A stretch of DNA of 64,000 bases from positions 7,626,001-7,690,000 of the forward strand of contig JAEVHH010000001.1 in the NCBI GenBank assembly GCA_017607445.1, read 5' to 3'. A program made the translations under genes and the position numbers. Position 1 is the stretch's first letter. The number at the start of each line of letters is the position of its first letter. The stretch is from Histoplasma ohiense. Its lineage: Eukaryota > Ascomycota > Eurotiomycetes > Onygenales > Ajellomycetaceae. This document shows, in pieces, positions 21,977 through 35,699 of this stretch. The notes under the pieces are model-generated. The model ran no database searches and was not told where the DNA came from. It saw only the letters and a list, made by a program, of their open reading frames with translations.

Positions 21977-24900
21977 CAGATTGTAGTTGATAGGAAGGAT
22001 TGGGAAAATTGAAAGAGAATTTGATATTATAAAAGAAGAATAAATTATAGATGGTGTTCTGAAGAATTCTTTGAGTGTTTTTTTTTAATAGTTTTTTCAT
22101 CAAGAGTATAATGCTCAGAATAATATCTTGGTTCTTTGCTTTTTCCTTCTGATCAGAGTTCAAAATTGTAATGTAGCCTCATTAAACTCTTAAAACCTTG
22201 TAGAATAAAAAGAAGAAGAGTGCCACTAAGCTTCAAGAATCTTTCACAGTTTGAAACAGAAGCATAGATAAGTAGAAACTTCAAAATCTTTATAGAAAAA
22301 AATAGAAGAACTACTAATATTGTATTCTGAAACACTTCTTCTTAACAAGAGATTGATTTTGATTTACCTTCTCAAATTCTTCAAGAAGGTTATAGGAATT
22401 CAAAAGATTATTAGAGGATTTTCAAGTATTCTCAGTATTAGAATATTCTTCCCACTTGACAAGATATTGCTTCTTATTACAGTGCAATCATTTATTCAAA
22501 ATGACTTCAACAAAATATTCCATTTCATCTTTGAGTAGAATATCAGAAGGTTTCTTAGATTCTTCATCTGATCTATAATAATAGAGTTTCAACAAGGTAA
22601 CATGGAAGACAGAATGCATAGATTCAAAGATTCTCAGAAGATCTAGTTGATATACTTACAATCTGATGATGTTCAGAATTGTAAACAATTCAAATCATTT
22701 ATCTTCAAGCTTGCAGCAAGATCTAGAAGTTGTTATATTCATGAAAGATAGAAGAACTTGATCTTCAATAACAAAGGATTTCTTTTGATGCCTTCTGTTA
22801 TAGTATTCCACTTGCTTTTCAAAGGATTTTTGAACTTTGATTTGAAGATTGCTTTGTATCTTTTGTAATTTCTTCACCCTTGCTGTAGCTAAGGGCTCAA
22901 GATCAATAGAGGTTACAGATTCAGATTCTTTATCAATTACCCCTCTCAGTGAAACAGAATTGTAACCTAGTAGTGCTTGAAACAGTGACATATCAATAGA
23001 TGCTTGAGAAACAGAATTGTAGATGAATTGTGTCTGTGGAAGTAGATTCATCCAGTTATTCTGATGATAGTTCAAATATACTCATAAATAGTTCTCTAAT
23101 GTTTGATTCTGGCATTCTGTTTGTCCATTGATTTGAGGGTGGAATGCTGTACTCAGGTTGTGCTTAACTCATAAATAATAACAGAATGTTGATCAGTAGT
23201 GATTGGTAAACAACTTATCTCTATCAGATATGATAGATGAAGATGAACTGTAATCACTTAGAATAGCATCTATAAACAACTCTGCAAAATCAGAAGCAGT
23301 AATTGAAGTCATGCAAGAGAAATACTTAGCTAGTTTAGTATAGTGGTTCAGTATGATCAAAATACTATCATAGATGATTCCCTTTCAAATTACTGATGAT
23401 AATTCAACAATGAAATTCATAGCAAGAGAACTGAATGATTTAGTAGACATGGAGATTTTGACAAGTTATCTATATGATTTATGCCTCTTAGCTTTAACAT
23501 GCTGGCAGATATCACACTCTCTGATGTATGTTTCAACATCTTTTCAGAGCATATTCCAGTAATATTTGTGATATAGAAGCTCTAAGATTCTGGCAATATC
23601 AAAGTAATCTGCTCAGAGATCATCATAATGTATTCATAATAACTTCTGAGTGATTGCTTTGCTAGAGAGAATATAGATAGCATGATTGCAACATAGAAGT
23701 TCACAATCTTCATCTACTCATCAGATAATTGAAGAATCTTTGAAGATATTGAAGACTTCTCTAAGAGTTTCAGACTCTGCACTATTCTCAACTTCTTGAC
23801 TTTAAATTACAGTAAAGACATTCCTCTTCTGTAATTCTTTAATGAAGTCTAGAAGCTGATTAGTAGACAGTTTGTGGTCTGTTTCATTCTCAGCAGCTTT
23901 CATTACTGCTAGATGTAGCATAAGAAGTTCATGACCTTCAGTGCCAGTTTCAAAGAAACCTCAGAAACAAGAATACTCTGCAGAACAATCTGAGCTTCTT
24001 CATATCAAAGATGATTCAGTATCTACTAAGCTGTTCTGATCAGAGCTATGAAGTTTCTGATGGATTTTTTTCTGTAGAATCAGCAGCATTGACAGCTTTG
24101 AGTCTACATCTTCAGAGGAAATAATATAGTTCAGACATTTCAAAGATGAATCAGCAGAGTTTAGCTGTTCTGATTGATAGATCATATAGAAATCATAAGC
24201 AGATAGCTCTTCTACTCAATGTATCTGACAGTTGTTCAAGCTTTTGATACTAAGAAAGTATTTCAGATTATCATGATCAGTTATGATCTGAATTGAGTAC
24301 AGATTGCCTTGCAGATAGTATCATCAGTGATAAAATGATGCCACTATAGTCAGAAGTTTCAAATTATGAATGTCATAGTTTCTAGAAGCTTCAGAAAGCT
24401 TCTGTGAAAAGAATGCAATGAGCCTTCACTCTTTTCTTCAAGTAGACACTGAATTATCTATATCTTTGCTTCATTCTGATGCTATTTCCATAGCTTCTTG
24501 ATAGGTTTCTGATACTGATTCTAGACATTGAGATAGAATATCAGAAATTCCATCCTTGCTTGCATCCATTTCAACTTGAGTTTTCTTCTGTGAATCATAA
24601 TGAATCAGTAGAATAGCTTGTGCAAATGCTTCTTTCAAATTTACAAAAGCTTTTCTTGCTGAATCACTAAGTTGAAACTTAGTTTGCTTATCTGTAGCAT
24701 TTCAAAGGAGATCTGTAAGAGATGTGACTATTTGTGAAAAAGTATATATGAATCTGCAATAAAAGTTCACAAATTCTATGAAAACTTGAATATCACAGAC
24801 ACCTTTAGATTCCAGCCAATTTAGAATAGTTTCAACTCAGTTGCGATCCATGGCTATACCAGTAGATGATACAATATAGTCAAGAAATTCAACCTCAGTA

Positions 24901-26111
24901 GTGAAAAAGATGTATTTACTTTCCTTAGCATAAAGTCAATATTTTTGTAAGCATTCAAAGATTAATCAAAGATGTTTTGTATGATCTTCAGTATTTTGAA
25001 AATAGATAAGAATGTCATCAAGGTAAACAATGCAACAGATATCAACTAGACCTTTCAGCACTTCATTGATATAAGATTGAAATGTAGCAGAAGCATTACA
25101 GGGCTCCATAGACATAACTTGAAATTTATAGCTATTATATTGAGTTCAAAATGCTGTTTTCCATTCATTTTCTTCTGCTATTCATATGCAGTAGTAGACA
25201 TCTCAGAGATCTATTTTAGAGAAGATGATAGCACTCTGTAATCAATCTAACATTTCTTCAATGCAAGGAATTGAATATCAATCCTTTATAGTTATCTTGT
25301 TAAGGCCTCAATAATCTATGCAAAGGTGTAGAGTTCCATCCTTTTTCTTTGTGAATACAATAGATGCAGCAGCAGGGCTCTTTGTAGAATGAACTAGACT
25401 GATCATATGACTGTGCATGAAATCATGACCAATTTTAGCATTGGTTCCATTCTCATATATTTTAGTTCTGGTTCCATATATTGTTTTTCAAACCAGTCAC
25501 TTTACACTGTTTGTATTATAGCTCTGATTTCATTTCACTGTTTATGAGAAATATTTAGATTCTGAATACTGTTCTTATCTTGATTTCTGAGTCACAGTCC
25601 CATTTGATCTCATTTTACAAAATGGAATCAAACAGAATCATGACTTACTCATAATTACATAATACATATATCTTTATGCTGAATGGTGGCTAATTATAAT
25701 GTGAGTGTTACCAAATATTGTTATCTTTTTGATGTCAACAACAGAAATATCATTATATGTCTGTAGACATTTTGAAAATTAAAAAAAAAAAAAACAAAAA
25801 CAACAACTGAGAATATTATAAAAAAAAAAACAAAAACTTTCAGTAAAAAAAAAAAAAATAAAAAAATAAACAAACAAACAAATGAAAAAAACTCATTTCT
25901 TCAATCTATAATCATCAAAAAAATTGCTACTCAATTCTTGAGTGATCTTTATCATCAATCTAATATTTCTTACAGTGAGAATCATCTGTTCATGATGAAT
26001 TATAGTCTTAAGATCATCTGTGAAATGATTAGTGAGATATTGTTACATTGATTTTCACATAATATCATACACTCAAAAAGTGTGATCAATGTGGTCTCAA
26101 TTGTGACTTGA

Positions 26112-26708
26112 TGTAACGGGCGTACTTCGATTAACGATTTGGTACTATCCTAATTACAGATTACAAATTGATTAAGGAAGGAAAGAGAAAAGAAATCAGA
26201 AGAAAAGATTGTACAAAGGGGGTTCTTATAGAGAAAAGTTCAAGACAGAAGAATATCAGAAGCTGCTCCACAGTGAAGTGCAGAGTGAAAGAACATTGAG
26301 AGATACACATAAGAATTGTTAGAAGTTACACAAGTGTGGAACATGAGATGAGGGAATCATTGAGAGCTACACAGAAGAATTGTTAGAGACTACACAAGTG
26401 CAGAACACAGAGTGAGAGAATGTAAGAAGCTACATGAAAGAATCATTAGAGACTACACAAGTGCAGAACACAGAGCAGAGAAATATAAGAAGCTATACAG
26501 AAGAATCATTAGAGACTATACAAGCACAGAGCACAGAGTGGAAGAATGTTAAGAGCTACATAAAAGAATCATTAGAAACTACACAAGTGCAGAGCATGGA
26601 GTGAAAGAACATCAAGAATTACACAAGATCACAACAGTCAGAAACAAGTGGATGCAGAAGAGAAGTTGATTGTGTAAGTTAATTACTAATGAATACTAAT
26701 CCATCACA
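26112..26708 (-). repeat. A4 3' LTR
   Basis: 597 bp, one 63-bp internal unit more than the A1 LTR. Followed by the purine tract on the minus strand (26709-26725). Confidence 0.92.
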
Positions 26709-26759
26709 TTATCCCCCTCTACTGGGGTGAGTGAGAACTTGTAGGTGTCGAGGGTGGTG

Positions 26760-29700
26760 ATGTTCTTCAAGACAGACACAGATTCCCAGGTCAGACAATC
26801 ATATTCTATTCATTTGACAAGGTATTCACAGCAGCAGTGGTTGGTTCTATCATCAAGAATTGCTTCAATTTCTCATTCAAGTTTGTTGTCTTCTTCTACA
26901 ATGACAGATGACTGTCAATTGAAGGTTCTCTGTGAGAGGAATGAATCCTCAGCTGTGAGTTGAAGCAGGTTCATATGAAAGACATCATAGATATCAGACA
27001 GAGTGTTGAGTCAATAATTATATGTGTCTAGCACTTTCTTCACTGTATACTTGATGTGATGATAATCTAGTGTACACAAGAAGCAGTCTATTCTTATGTT
27101 CTTGAGATTCAGTCAGACTTTGTCTTCTACATGATATTGAGTCACAGAACTTCTTCTGATATTTGTTTGATTTTTGTAATCTTGCTGAGCATTGATTATT
27201 GAAGCTTCTGCTCATTTGTGAGCTTTCTTCAGCTTGCTCATGATGTTCTCTGCTGTCTGTATTGAGCTGCAGATGTGTGTGGTTTCTCAGAGAGTTTCAG
27301 AGAAGTTCAGAACCTCTAAGTTGTATTCATATAGAAGAAAGAATGAGCTTACATCTGTCATAGCAGAATCTCAATCATTAATCACAATCTCAGCATATGA
27401 CAGCAGATTGCTTCAGTTGTCTTGTATGTAATTGCAGAACTTACAGAGAATGTTTTTTATCATTTATATCATTCTCTCAGTAGCTTCATCAGTCTCTGAA
27501 TGATACACTGTTGATAACTTTCATTCAATTCTTAATAATTGGCATACACAGACTCAGAGTGCACTGATGAATTGACTGTCTCTATCTGACACAATGAATG
27601 AAGGCAGATCATGTATACAATAGAACAGGCTTCTGATGAAAGCATCTGCAACTACTTCAGCATTCATCTTGTCACAGAGCTGTAGTATTACACTCTTACT
27701 GAGTTGATTGACAATGACTAGAATGTTCATAGAACCTCCACTTTCAAATAAGAAAACTGCAAAATCAATAGCTATATCATATCAAGTTCAGTCAGAGATA
27801 GATAGAGACTTCAGCATCTCTTTTCAGTGTTCATATCATGTCATCACTGAGCCACAGTGATCACAGTTGCATACAAACTGATGTATGTCTTTCAACATAT
27901 CTGATCAGTAGAATTCTTGAATGATGATGTTGTACATGATTTCACATTCTGAGTGTCTGATTATCAGCAAGTCATGAATTTCTTACATGATCTGTGTTTA
28001 TAGAGATTCTGAATCAGAGACTCATCATCTATTTCAAAAGTGTAAGCAGTTGTCATCATCAATTAAACATGCTGAGATATCCATTCTTGAGTATACATCT
28101 GGAGAGAATTGAGATGCTTTACTTTGTATGACTTCAGTGGCTTGCTGTCAGAATTCATCTGCTTCTGCTGCTAGTCTTCATTGTTCTTCAAGTGAGGATT
28201 CTTGAGTTTGAAACTGATTGATATGTACACAGGGTTCATCTGATTGTATAGAACTTTCTATAATCATGAAATTGATTAATCAATGCTCTCAGTGTTTCCA
28301 TCTGTCATCTAGATCATCAGATGGCATATCTTGTTCTCAGTGAAACAGAGCATCCACAAGAGTGTTCTCTACTTCAAATTGATAACAAATTGTGAATGAA
28401 AAATGGCTAAGAAACAATGACCAATGCATATGTCTCTCAGTGAACTTATAAGTGGTTGTGAAGTATTCTAAGTTCTTATGATCAGTAACAATCTCAAACT
28501 TCTCAACACTCATAAGTTTGAACTCTCATTCTTTGAAGCATTGTATGATCACTAGAAGCTCCTTGTTGTAGATCTTGTAGTTGCATTCAGCAGATGACAT
28601 CTTTTTCAAGATAAAGGCACAGAGTTGTAGAACATCTTCATTATCATATTGCATTAGTGCTCTGTCTACTACATAACTCAAGATGTCTGTTTCAAGAATT
28701 GTATGCTTATCTGAATTGAATGATTGCAGCATCAGAGTGCTTGTGAACATATGCTTCAGCTTTTTGAATGCTGCATCCACTTTGTCAGTTCATTGAAATA
28801 CAGTGTCTTTTCAGGTCAGATCTGTCAGTGGTTGTACAATATCAGAGAAGTCTTTGATGAATCTTCAATAGAAGTTGATGAATTCTAGAAAGCTTCTAGT
28901 CTCTTTTATCAAGACTGATGTCTCTCAGTTGAGGATTGCTTCCATCTTCTTAGAATTCATGCATACATCTTTTTCAGCTTCAATGATGAATCCTAGATAG
29001 ATTGTAGACTTGGTCTCAAAGTCACATTTGTCAATGTTCACTTGCAGTTCAGCTTTATGTAGGCAGTCAAGCACTTGTTGTATATGCTTGCAGTGCTCAG
29101 TAAGTGATCCATCAGTGAAGATCAGAATATCATTTATGTATGCTGAGATGATCTCATTGAGCAGATCTTGTAGAGCTCAGTTAATGTATTTCTGGAACAT
29201 GCTCAGAGCATTTGCTAATCCAAAGGGGGTCACTGTCCATTCATATAATTCATAACATGTACAAAAAGTGGTTAGCCATTCATCACCTTCATTAATCCTT
29301 ATCTTATAGAAGGCTGCAGAGATGTTGAGCTTTGTAAATCATTTTGCTTTTTCTATTCATTCAAGTGTTTCATTGATGAGTGGGAGAGGGTATCAGTCCT
29401 TCCATATAATCTTATTGAGTTTTCAGTAGTCAATGCAGAATTGTAAGCCTTCTTCTGATTTCTTTGTGAACAGTACAGATGCTGCAGTGGATGAGTTGCT
29501 AACACAAATGAAGTCTTTGTTCAGTAATTCATTGAGCATTTTTCATAGAATGAGAAGCTCATCACACAACATGCTGTAGAGAGAACCTCAGAGCAGTTGT
29601 GAGTTCTTACTATCTTTCTTGATGAGCTCAATTGTATGATCTATACTGAGTTCTCAATGAGAGGGAAGCTTTTCAGCTTCTTTCTCATCAAACACATCTG

Positions 29701-30256
29701 CAAAGTCTTCATACAATTCAGATAGTTTCTTGCACAGTTTCTTGAGATCTTTGAGTTCTAACTTTTCTAATGCTTTTTTGATATCCATCATGCTAGCAGC
29801 AAACACTTGGACATTCTTCTTCTCATGCACTTAGTGGATTAGTAGTTTGTATGCTTCTGCTGATATCTGAGTGAGATCAGCAGTTCTATCAACATCCTTC
29901 TCATAAACACAGTCATCTTCTGAGAAAATAAGACAGCAGTTGTATGTGTTCAACAAGGTTTCAAATTCTGTGAGTTATGATAGGCTGAGTATTAGATTAT
30001 ACTCAAGATCTTGTATTTCATATGCATATACATTCTTTTTCTCATGTTCTTCTATGTTGATGTTAAATCTTATCATATTGTAGGAGGCTGATCCTCTGAG
30101 GTCATTAAATTCACTAAGCTTACACAGCTTGAAAAAGAGGATACACTGAAGCTTATACTTCTCAATCAGCTGAATGTCTATAAGAGTGTAATGAAGGAAA
30201 TCACTGTCTATCATTGCTTGTATGTTGATTAGATTATTTACAATGACAGAGATCAT
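26760..30256 (-). pseudogene. A4 pol
   Basis: The protease begins MISVIVNNLINIQAMIDSD (DSG changed to DSD). The RT box is AYINDILIF near 29125-29150. RNase H is open at 28780-28526 (LMLQSFNSDKHTILETDI). Integrase is toward 27000-28000. Many TGA stops; no function expected. Confidence 0.82.
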
Positions 30257-30259
30257 GAT

Positions 30260-31341
30260 TGTGTCTGCTTGTATCTTCTGCTCAAATCTCCAGCTAGCTT
30301 TCTGCTCCTTGAGCTCTCATCCATGTTTTAGAGTGAGAGCTCATCTTTTCCCTGTTCTTGCCTGTCCATGGGTGACACAGTGTTCACATACATGGGGGGT
30401 TTACTCAGAGCAATCACATTCAGACATTGATTCACAAAGTGCTCTGACTTGTCACAGCATATGCAGACTTCTCTGATGATTCAGTCAACAGTGTTCTTCT
30501 CTGAGATGTTAGAGATTCTCAAGCAGCTTGCATTCACATGTGAGACTCAGTTCATTGATTCTGATTCAGAGATGAGGGGTGCTGCAGAGTGGTTCAGAGT
30601 GTATGCATTTGTTCAGTAAAATTCTCTACAATTTTGAAGTGCACAGAACTGAGACAGATTGTTGTTCAACAGACAAAGATCAGCACAGAATTCACTGTAT
30701 GTTGAGAGCTTCAGACACTCTATACTTTGATTATGCAACTGAAAGTTCAAATTCTTGAACAATATGTTGATCTTGACAGTATCATTTCAGTCTTGCCCAT
30801 CTGCTTCTAGAAACTTATGATTGAATTCAGAAAAATAAGTTGTCAACATGACATTCATCTGATGAGTTTGATTAAGCCAGTTCAACATCTTGGCTTGAAG
30901 TATAGAATTGAGAAAGAGGGAGTTGAGTTGTTGAAAGACTAGCTCTGATGTACACTGATGATTCTGACAATGACTCATTCAGAGTTGGAATTTTGCTAAC
31001 ACATTGTCATTCAATCTGCTATGAATATACCACATCTGATTGGATAGTGAGTCTATTGCTTGTCCATCAATGTCCAATTTGATGTTCACTTTCATCTTCC
31101 ACATGAGGTAGAGCACTAGATCTCTCTCATATTTGTCAAGAATTGAGAGCTTCTCTCTTGAGAGCTTTTTGTGAGATGTGAATGTAGAAGAAACAGTGAA
31201 TGTGAGAGTGCTCATCTCAGCAAATCATTGTTGCAATTCAGTCATCTGTAGTATCTGCTGCTGAAGAATACTTTGTAGATCTAAGTTATTGTCCACTGTG
31301 TTCAGATGCAGTGAGTGTTTGTAGAATTGCTCATAGTTCAT
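30260..31341 (-). pseudogene. A4 gag
   Basis: ATG at 31341 (MNYEQFYKHSLHLN). Gln-rich N-terminus, capsid-like middle, then a Cys/His knuckle near 30430-30470. Several stops. Long open blocks remain at 31225-31413 and 30787-31215. Confidence 0.8.
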
Positions 31342-31707
31342 TTCAATATCTAAGAATATATAATAATAAAAAAAAGAAAAGAAATACTCAGTTCTCTCAC
31401 AGATACTATTCACAGTGTTGCAGCACTAAGCTTGATCAAGCTTCTTTGTGAACACTATTCACAGCATTACAGTTTGTAGACACTCAGACCTCATAGAACA
31501 TGATTGATTGTGTTTCAGACACTTAGACACAACAGTCTATATAACTAACAATAAGAGCACTCAGACTCATGAGGAATCTCTTATAACAACTAGACACTCA
31601 GATCTGTAAATGACACACTTGAATATAAGAACTGATAACAACACACTCAGATGTAAGAACTAATAATGAGACACTTGAGTCTTAAACACAGAAGAATCAA
31701 TTCATAA

Positions 31708-32304
31708 TGTAACAGATGTACTTCAATTAACAATTTGATACTATTCTAATTACAGATTATGAATTGATTAAGAAAGAAAAGAGAAAAGAAATCAGAAGAA
31801 AAGATCATACAAAGAGAATTCTTATAGAGAAAAGTTCAGAGCAGAAGAATATCAGAAGCTGCTTCACAGTGAAGTGTGAAGTGGAAGAACATTAAGAAGT
31901 ATGTGTAAGAATTGTTAGAAGTTATACAAGCACAGAACATGAAGTGAAGGAATCATTGAGAGCTATATGAAAAAATCATTAGAGACTACACAAGTGCAGA
32001 ACACAGAGTGGAAGAATGTAAGAAGCTACATGAAAGAATCATTAGAGACTACACAAGCACAGAACACAGAGCAGAGGAACATAAGAAGCTACATAGAAGA
32101 ATCATTAGAGACTACACAAGCACAGAGCACAGAGCAGAAGAATGTTAAGAGCTATACAGAAGAATCATTAGAAACTACACAAGCACAGAGCACAGAGTGG
32201 AAGAACATTGAGGGTTATATGAGGTCACAACAGCCAGAAACAAGTGGGTGCAGAAGGGGAGTTGATTGCATAAGTTAATTACTAACAGGTGCTAACCCGT
32301 CACA
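31708..32304 (-). repeat. A4 5' LTR
   Basis: 597 bp, same length as its partner. The tandem 63-bp units are open as 21-residue repeats (SYxEESLETTQAQSTEQKN-like) on plus, a by-product of the unit length being divisible by three. Confidence 0.92.
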
Positions 32305-32719
32305 TTTGAAGAGCATTGAGAGTGGAACACTGAAAGTGATACTTCTCTTCATCAATCTCTCAGATAAAACAGACAAACACAGTCTTGAGAAAAATAAGAT
32401 TCTCAGACTTCTGATAATATTGAATCTTATAGATAGTCTCTACTCTTATATCAGTATCTAGCATTATCAAAAAGTGTTACTTTGAATTTCATACTCTGCT
32501 TATTCACTTTTTTCATACAAGGGCAGGGGTTGCACACCTCTCACACAGCACAGCAAGCATTGAAATGTCACTTATGATGATGAGCTCAGACTGCTTCCCA
32601 CTCCATCACTCACTGTTTATATGCTGCCTTGCAGGCAGCAGCAGTGGTTGGCATGGCTCTCTGATGAGAAATACTCTTATCACAGACTATTTTTTCACTG
32701 AGAGGGATGAAGAGAAAGA

Positions 32720-33752
32720 TTTGTTTGTTTGTTTGTATTGGTTTAACATCCCGGAGAAAGCACGGGCAGCGCCCGTGTTTCAGAAGCCTCCCGAAGGGCA
32801 TGGAGATGTGCTATGCTGGAGAAATCTCTATATACACAGTAATGATAGACACAGGATCCAGATAGCAACTCTTGAGAAGACTCAGTCTATATAGACTGTT
32901 CATCCACTTCTGGCCCGACATATGGCCATTCATGGTAAAGATAATCAAAGCACACAAGTGCTACGGCAGGGCGATTGCTCGCAGGGAGCAGCGACAGGGC
33001 GATTGCTCGTAGTGAGCAGCGGCAGGGTGATTGCTCTCACAGAGAGCAGAGGCAGGGCGGAGGCAGGGCAGAGGCAGGGCAATTGCTCACAGAGAGCAGC
33101 GGCAGGGCGATTGCTCGCAGGGAGCGGCGGCAGGGCGATTGCTCATAGTGAGCAGCGGCAGGGTGATTGCTCTCACAGAGAGCAGAGGCAGGGCGGAGGC
33201 AGGGCGATTGCTCACAGGGAGCAGCGGCAGGGCGATTGCTCGTAGTGAGCAGCAGCAGGGTGATTGCTCTCACAGAGAGCAGAGGCAGGGCGGAGGCAGG
33301 GCAGAGGCAGGGCGATTGCTCACAGGGAGCAGCGGCAGGGCGATTGCTCGTAGCGAGCAGCAGCAGGACGATTGCTCGCAGGGAGCAGCGGCAGGGTGAT
33401 TGCTCGCAGGGAGCAGCGGCAGGGCGATTGCTCGTAGTGAGCAGCGGCAGGGTGATTGCTCTCACAGAGAGCAGAGGCAGGGCGGAGGCAGGGCGGAGGC
33501 AGGGCAATTGCTCACAGGGAGCAGCGGCAGGGCGATTGCTCATAGCGAGCAGCAGCAGGACAATTGCTCACAGAGAGCAGTGGCAGGGTGATTGCTCACA
33601 GGGAGCAAAGATCAAGGCCTGAAGGCCAATGAATGCTGAGTTCACTAAGAATCAGACACTCATAACAAACCGCTCTGCTCTTGGCCATCATCACTAGATG
33701 ATGTTACCAGGCTGCACCACGAGGAGGTGGCAGAGTCGGACTTCGCAGCCCA
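32720..33752 (-). mobile_element. 1-kb non-LTR retroposon-like insertion with internal minisatellite
   Basis: Flanked by a perfect 13-bp duplication ATGAAGAGAAAGA (32707-32719, 33753-33765). On minus it ends in a (CAAA)n tail (plus-strand TTTG repeats at 32720-32733) and begins TGGGCTGCGAAGTCCGAC. The variable-length TSD and simple tail are typical of target-primed retroposition. It is GC-rich and full of CpG while its surroundings have none. It contains a 17-bp inverted repeat CACGGGC-AGC-GCCCGTG (~32760) and the 28-bp minisatellite. No reverse transcriptase is present, so it is non-autonomous (SINE-like or a truncated LINE). Confidence 0.75.
32965..33608. repeat. Minisatellite, 28-bp unit, CpG-rich
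   Basis: About 20 imperfect copies of a unit of type GGCAGGGCGATTGCTCGCAG + GGAGCAGC, with variant units containing GGCGGAGGCAGGGC. GCTC...GAGC inside each unit can form hairpins. The repeat is open in several frames on both strands; these are not genes. Confidence 0.9.
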
Positions 33753-33765
33753 ATGAAGAGAAAGA

Positions 33766-34180
33766 GAGAATGAACACAGAGAATAAACACATAGATTTCA
33801 GAGAAGAAAGAACAGAGACTTATAATACTGAATTTGCTAGATAGAATCAATTAATTAATCAGTATTCATTTATAGAAAACATTGAGATATTCATATTGCT
33901 TTTAATAGTTAACATACTGCAGTGGAATTATGATGGGTTGGAGAGAGAAGAAAGAAAGAACAAAGAAAAAGAAAAACATGTATGAATATTAAACTGAGAG
34001 ATTGTATATGCAAATAATCTCTATAGCAACAAAGAAATATCTCATCTGCATTCAGTCATAATATAGCTTGCAGAGCAACTGCATGCATGCAGCATGCAAT
34101 ATCAACAAATAGCACAAAAATGCAAACAGTGTTGTTATAAGACATATAATTTCTCATAATATATAGATGTAGATTTTCTT
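33766..34180. other. hAT-A internal sequence, no separate feature
   Basis: Continuation of hAT-A after the retroposon. Readable as part of the second hAT-A ORF with several stops (for example an FIENIEIFILLLIVNILQW segment). No other feature seen. Confidence 0.35.
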
Positions 34181-35699
34181 TTTTCTTGAATTCTTTGATA
34201 TATCTCTGTTCTTGCCATCACATTTCTGTGTGTATAGCAACTTATAAAAACAATATATTTTTTTTTTCTAGAAATTTTCATTATCACAATCAGAATGTGT
34301 TTCTCTTTCTCTCTTCTGCTGAAAACATATCTGCTTCTCTCTTCAAGAAACATTTGATGACTCTGTGTATCACTAAAACATGCAAGTACTGCTATCATCT
34401 TGAGAGAGAAGAGAAAGAATTCTTCAAATGTGAAGAGACTGACCACAAAACATATCATATTGTCTTGAAAAAACTCTATAATAAAGCAGATTGATAACAA
34501 TCTTGAATAATACTTTTGCTGAAATTTGACTAATATTATGAAAGAAATGATGCTGATGACTCAATGTATGAGAAGTTGGAGAAGAAAGCAGTGAAGTTGC
34601 TGATACAGCAGTGCTGAGATCAGAAGCATTTATGAAAATGATTTGAAATCAAAGTAAAAAAAGAGAGAGCTGAGAAGATGACAGCTGTGAAAAAGCACTG
34701 TCAGAAAAAGATTGAAAATGTACTTACTCATGAGACAAAGAAGCTCAAGCTGATAGATTGTATTTTGAATATATTTATTGATAATGCTTTTTGATAATGA
34801 TTCTGTGATCTAATTGATTAGCAGACTTCTGAAGAGAATCATGAGATTGAGGCCTTGTTTAGATCTTGTATGCATTCAATAATTCAGAATATTGAGAAGA
34901 TAGTATTGCTTTCTGAGTATACTAATTTACTTGCTGCAGAGGTAGAATCTGAGACAGCAGATCAAAAGATACAGAACTTTGAAGCTCAAATAAATCTGAT
35001 AAAAAAAGAGAAGAGTTCTCTCTCATCTAAAAAGATAGCTGAGAAGAATTTTGAGATGATTGTTTTCTCAGATAAGAAGAAGAAGAAGAGAGAGAAGAAG
35101 AAAAAGAAGAATTGAATTGTGAAGAATAAAGAGAAAGAAAAAGAGAAAAAGAAGAAGAAAATGAAAGAAGAAAAGTAGAAGAGAAAATAATCTAAAAAAA
35201 AATTTTTTTTACATATTTGTTTTTTTATATTTTTGCTAAATTAATTGTATTATTATCATTATCAAAGATTACAAATTTTATTTGATATTTTACATTATAC
35301 AATTCTTTGTTGTGAGGATATATTATTGTAGCGATATTATGCTCATGATATATATATATATATATGTATATGTATACTTGTAAGTTGTGTGTGACTTTAC
35401 ATTTAGTATCAGTAAACAACAAAAGCTGATAAATTCATACTGTGGAATTGTGATATATTAGAGATAGATAATATGTCTAATGAATCAACTTTTCAGCACT
35501 TACAAATCTTAATAATATCTTCAATATTTTCATTATCATTCTTTTTTATTTGATCATAATGTGTTTTATTTGTTGTTGTTTATAAATATATTCTACTAGT
35601 GTTCTAATCAATTAGAATGGATTAATGAAAAAGAGGTAAAAAAAAATCCCAATCAAATTGAATCAATTTCTTAACCTTTTTATCCTCAGAATTCATTTT

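Larger units (their letters stand above)
26112..32304 (-). mobile_element. Ty3/gypsy element A4, full length, decayed
   Basis: 6193 bp with two 597-bp LTRs and TSD CTTGA/TTTGA (26107-26111, 32305-32309; one C-to-T difference). Same architecture as A1 and same strand. The first ~60 bp of the left LTR still contain several CpGs (TGTAACGGGCGTACTTCG), as does the right end (GCTAACCCGTCACA). Confidence 0.92.
26030..35115 (+). pseudogene. Second ORF of hAT-A, interrupted by A4 and the 1-kb retroposon
   Basis: A plus-strand frame reads KKCDQCGLNCDL up to the A4 insertion and resumes after it with KSIESGTLKVILLFINLSD; it is broken again by the retroposon at 32720-33752. Later parts include CKYCYHLEREEKEFFKC (~34382-34432), a Lys/Glu-rich helical region and a C-terminal segment ending in a poly-Lys run at ~35115. 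That it continues across two independent insertions argues it was coding when they occurred. I do not recognise it. It may be an accessory gene of this hAT or a captured gene. Confidence 0.45.

Noticed and set aside
31967..32278. 103-codon ORF of 21-residue repeats
   Set aside because: It is the 63-bp repeat inside the A4 LTR. Other LTR copies have stops there.
33031..33622. ORFs of up to 168 codons on both strands
   Set aside because: They are open only because the 28-bp minisatellite lacks stops in several frames; the products are pure tandem repeats.
35340..35375. (TA)n tract as a regulatory element
   Set aside because: Short simple repeat inside hAT-A without further context.
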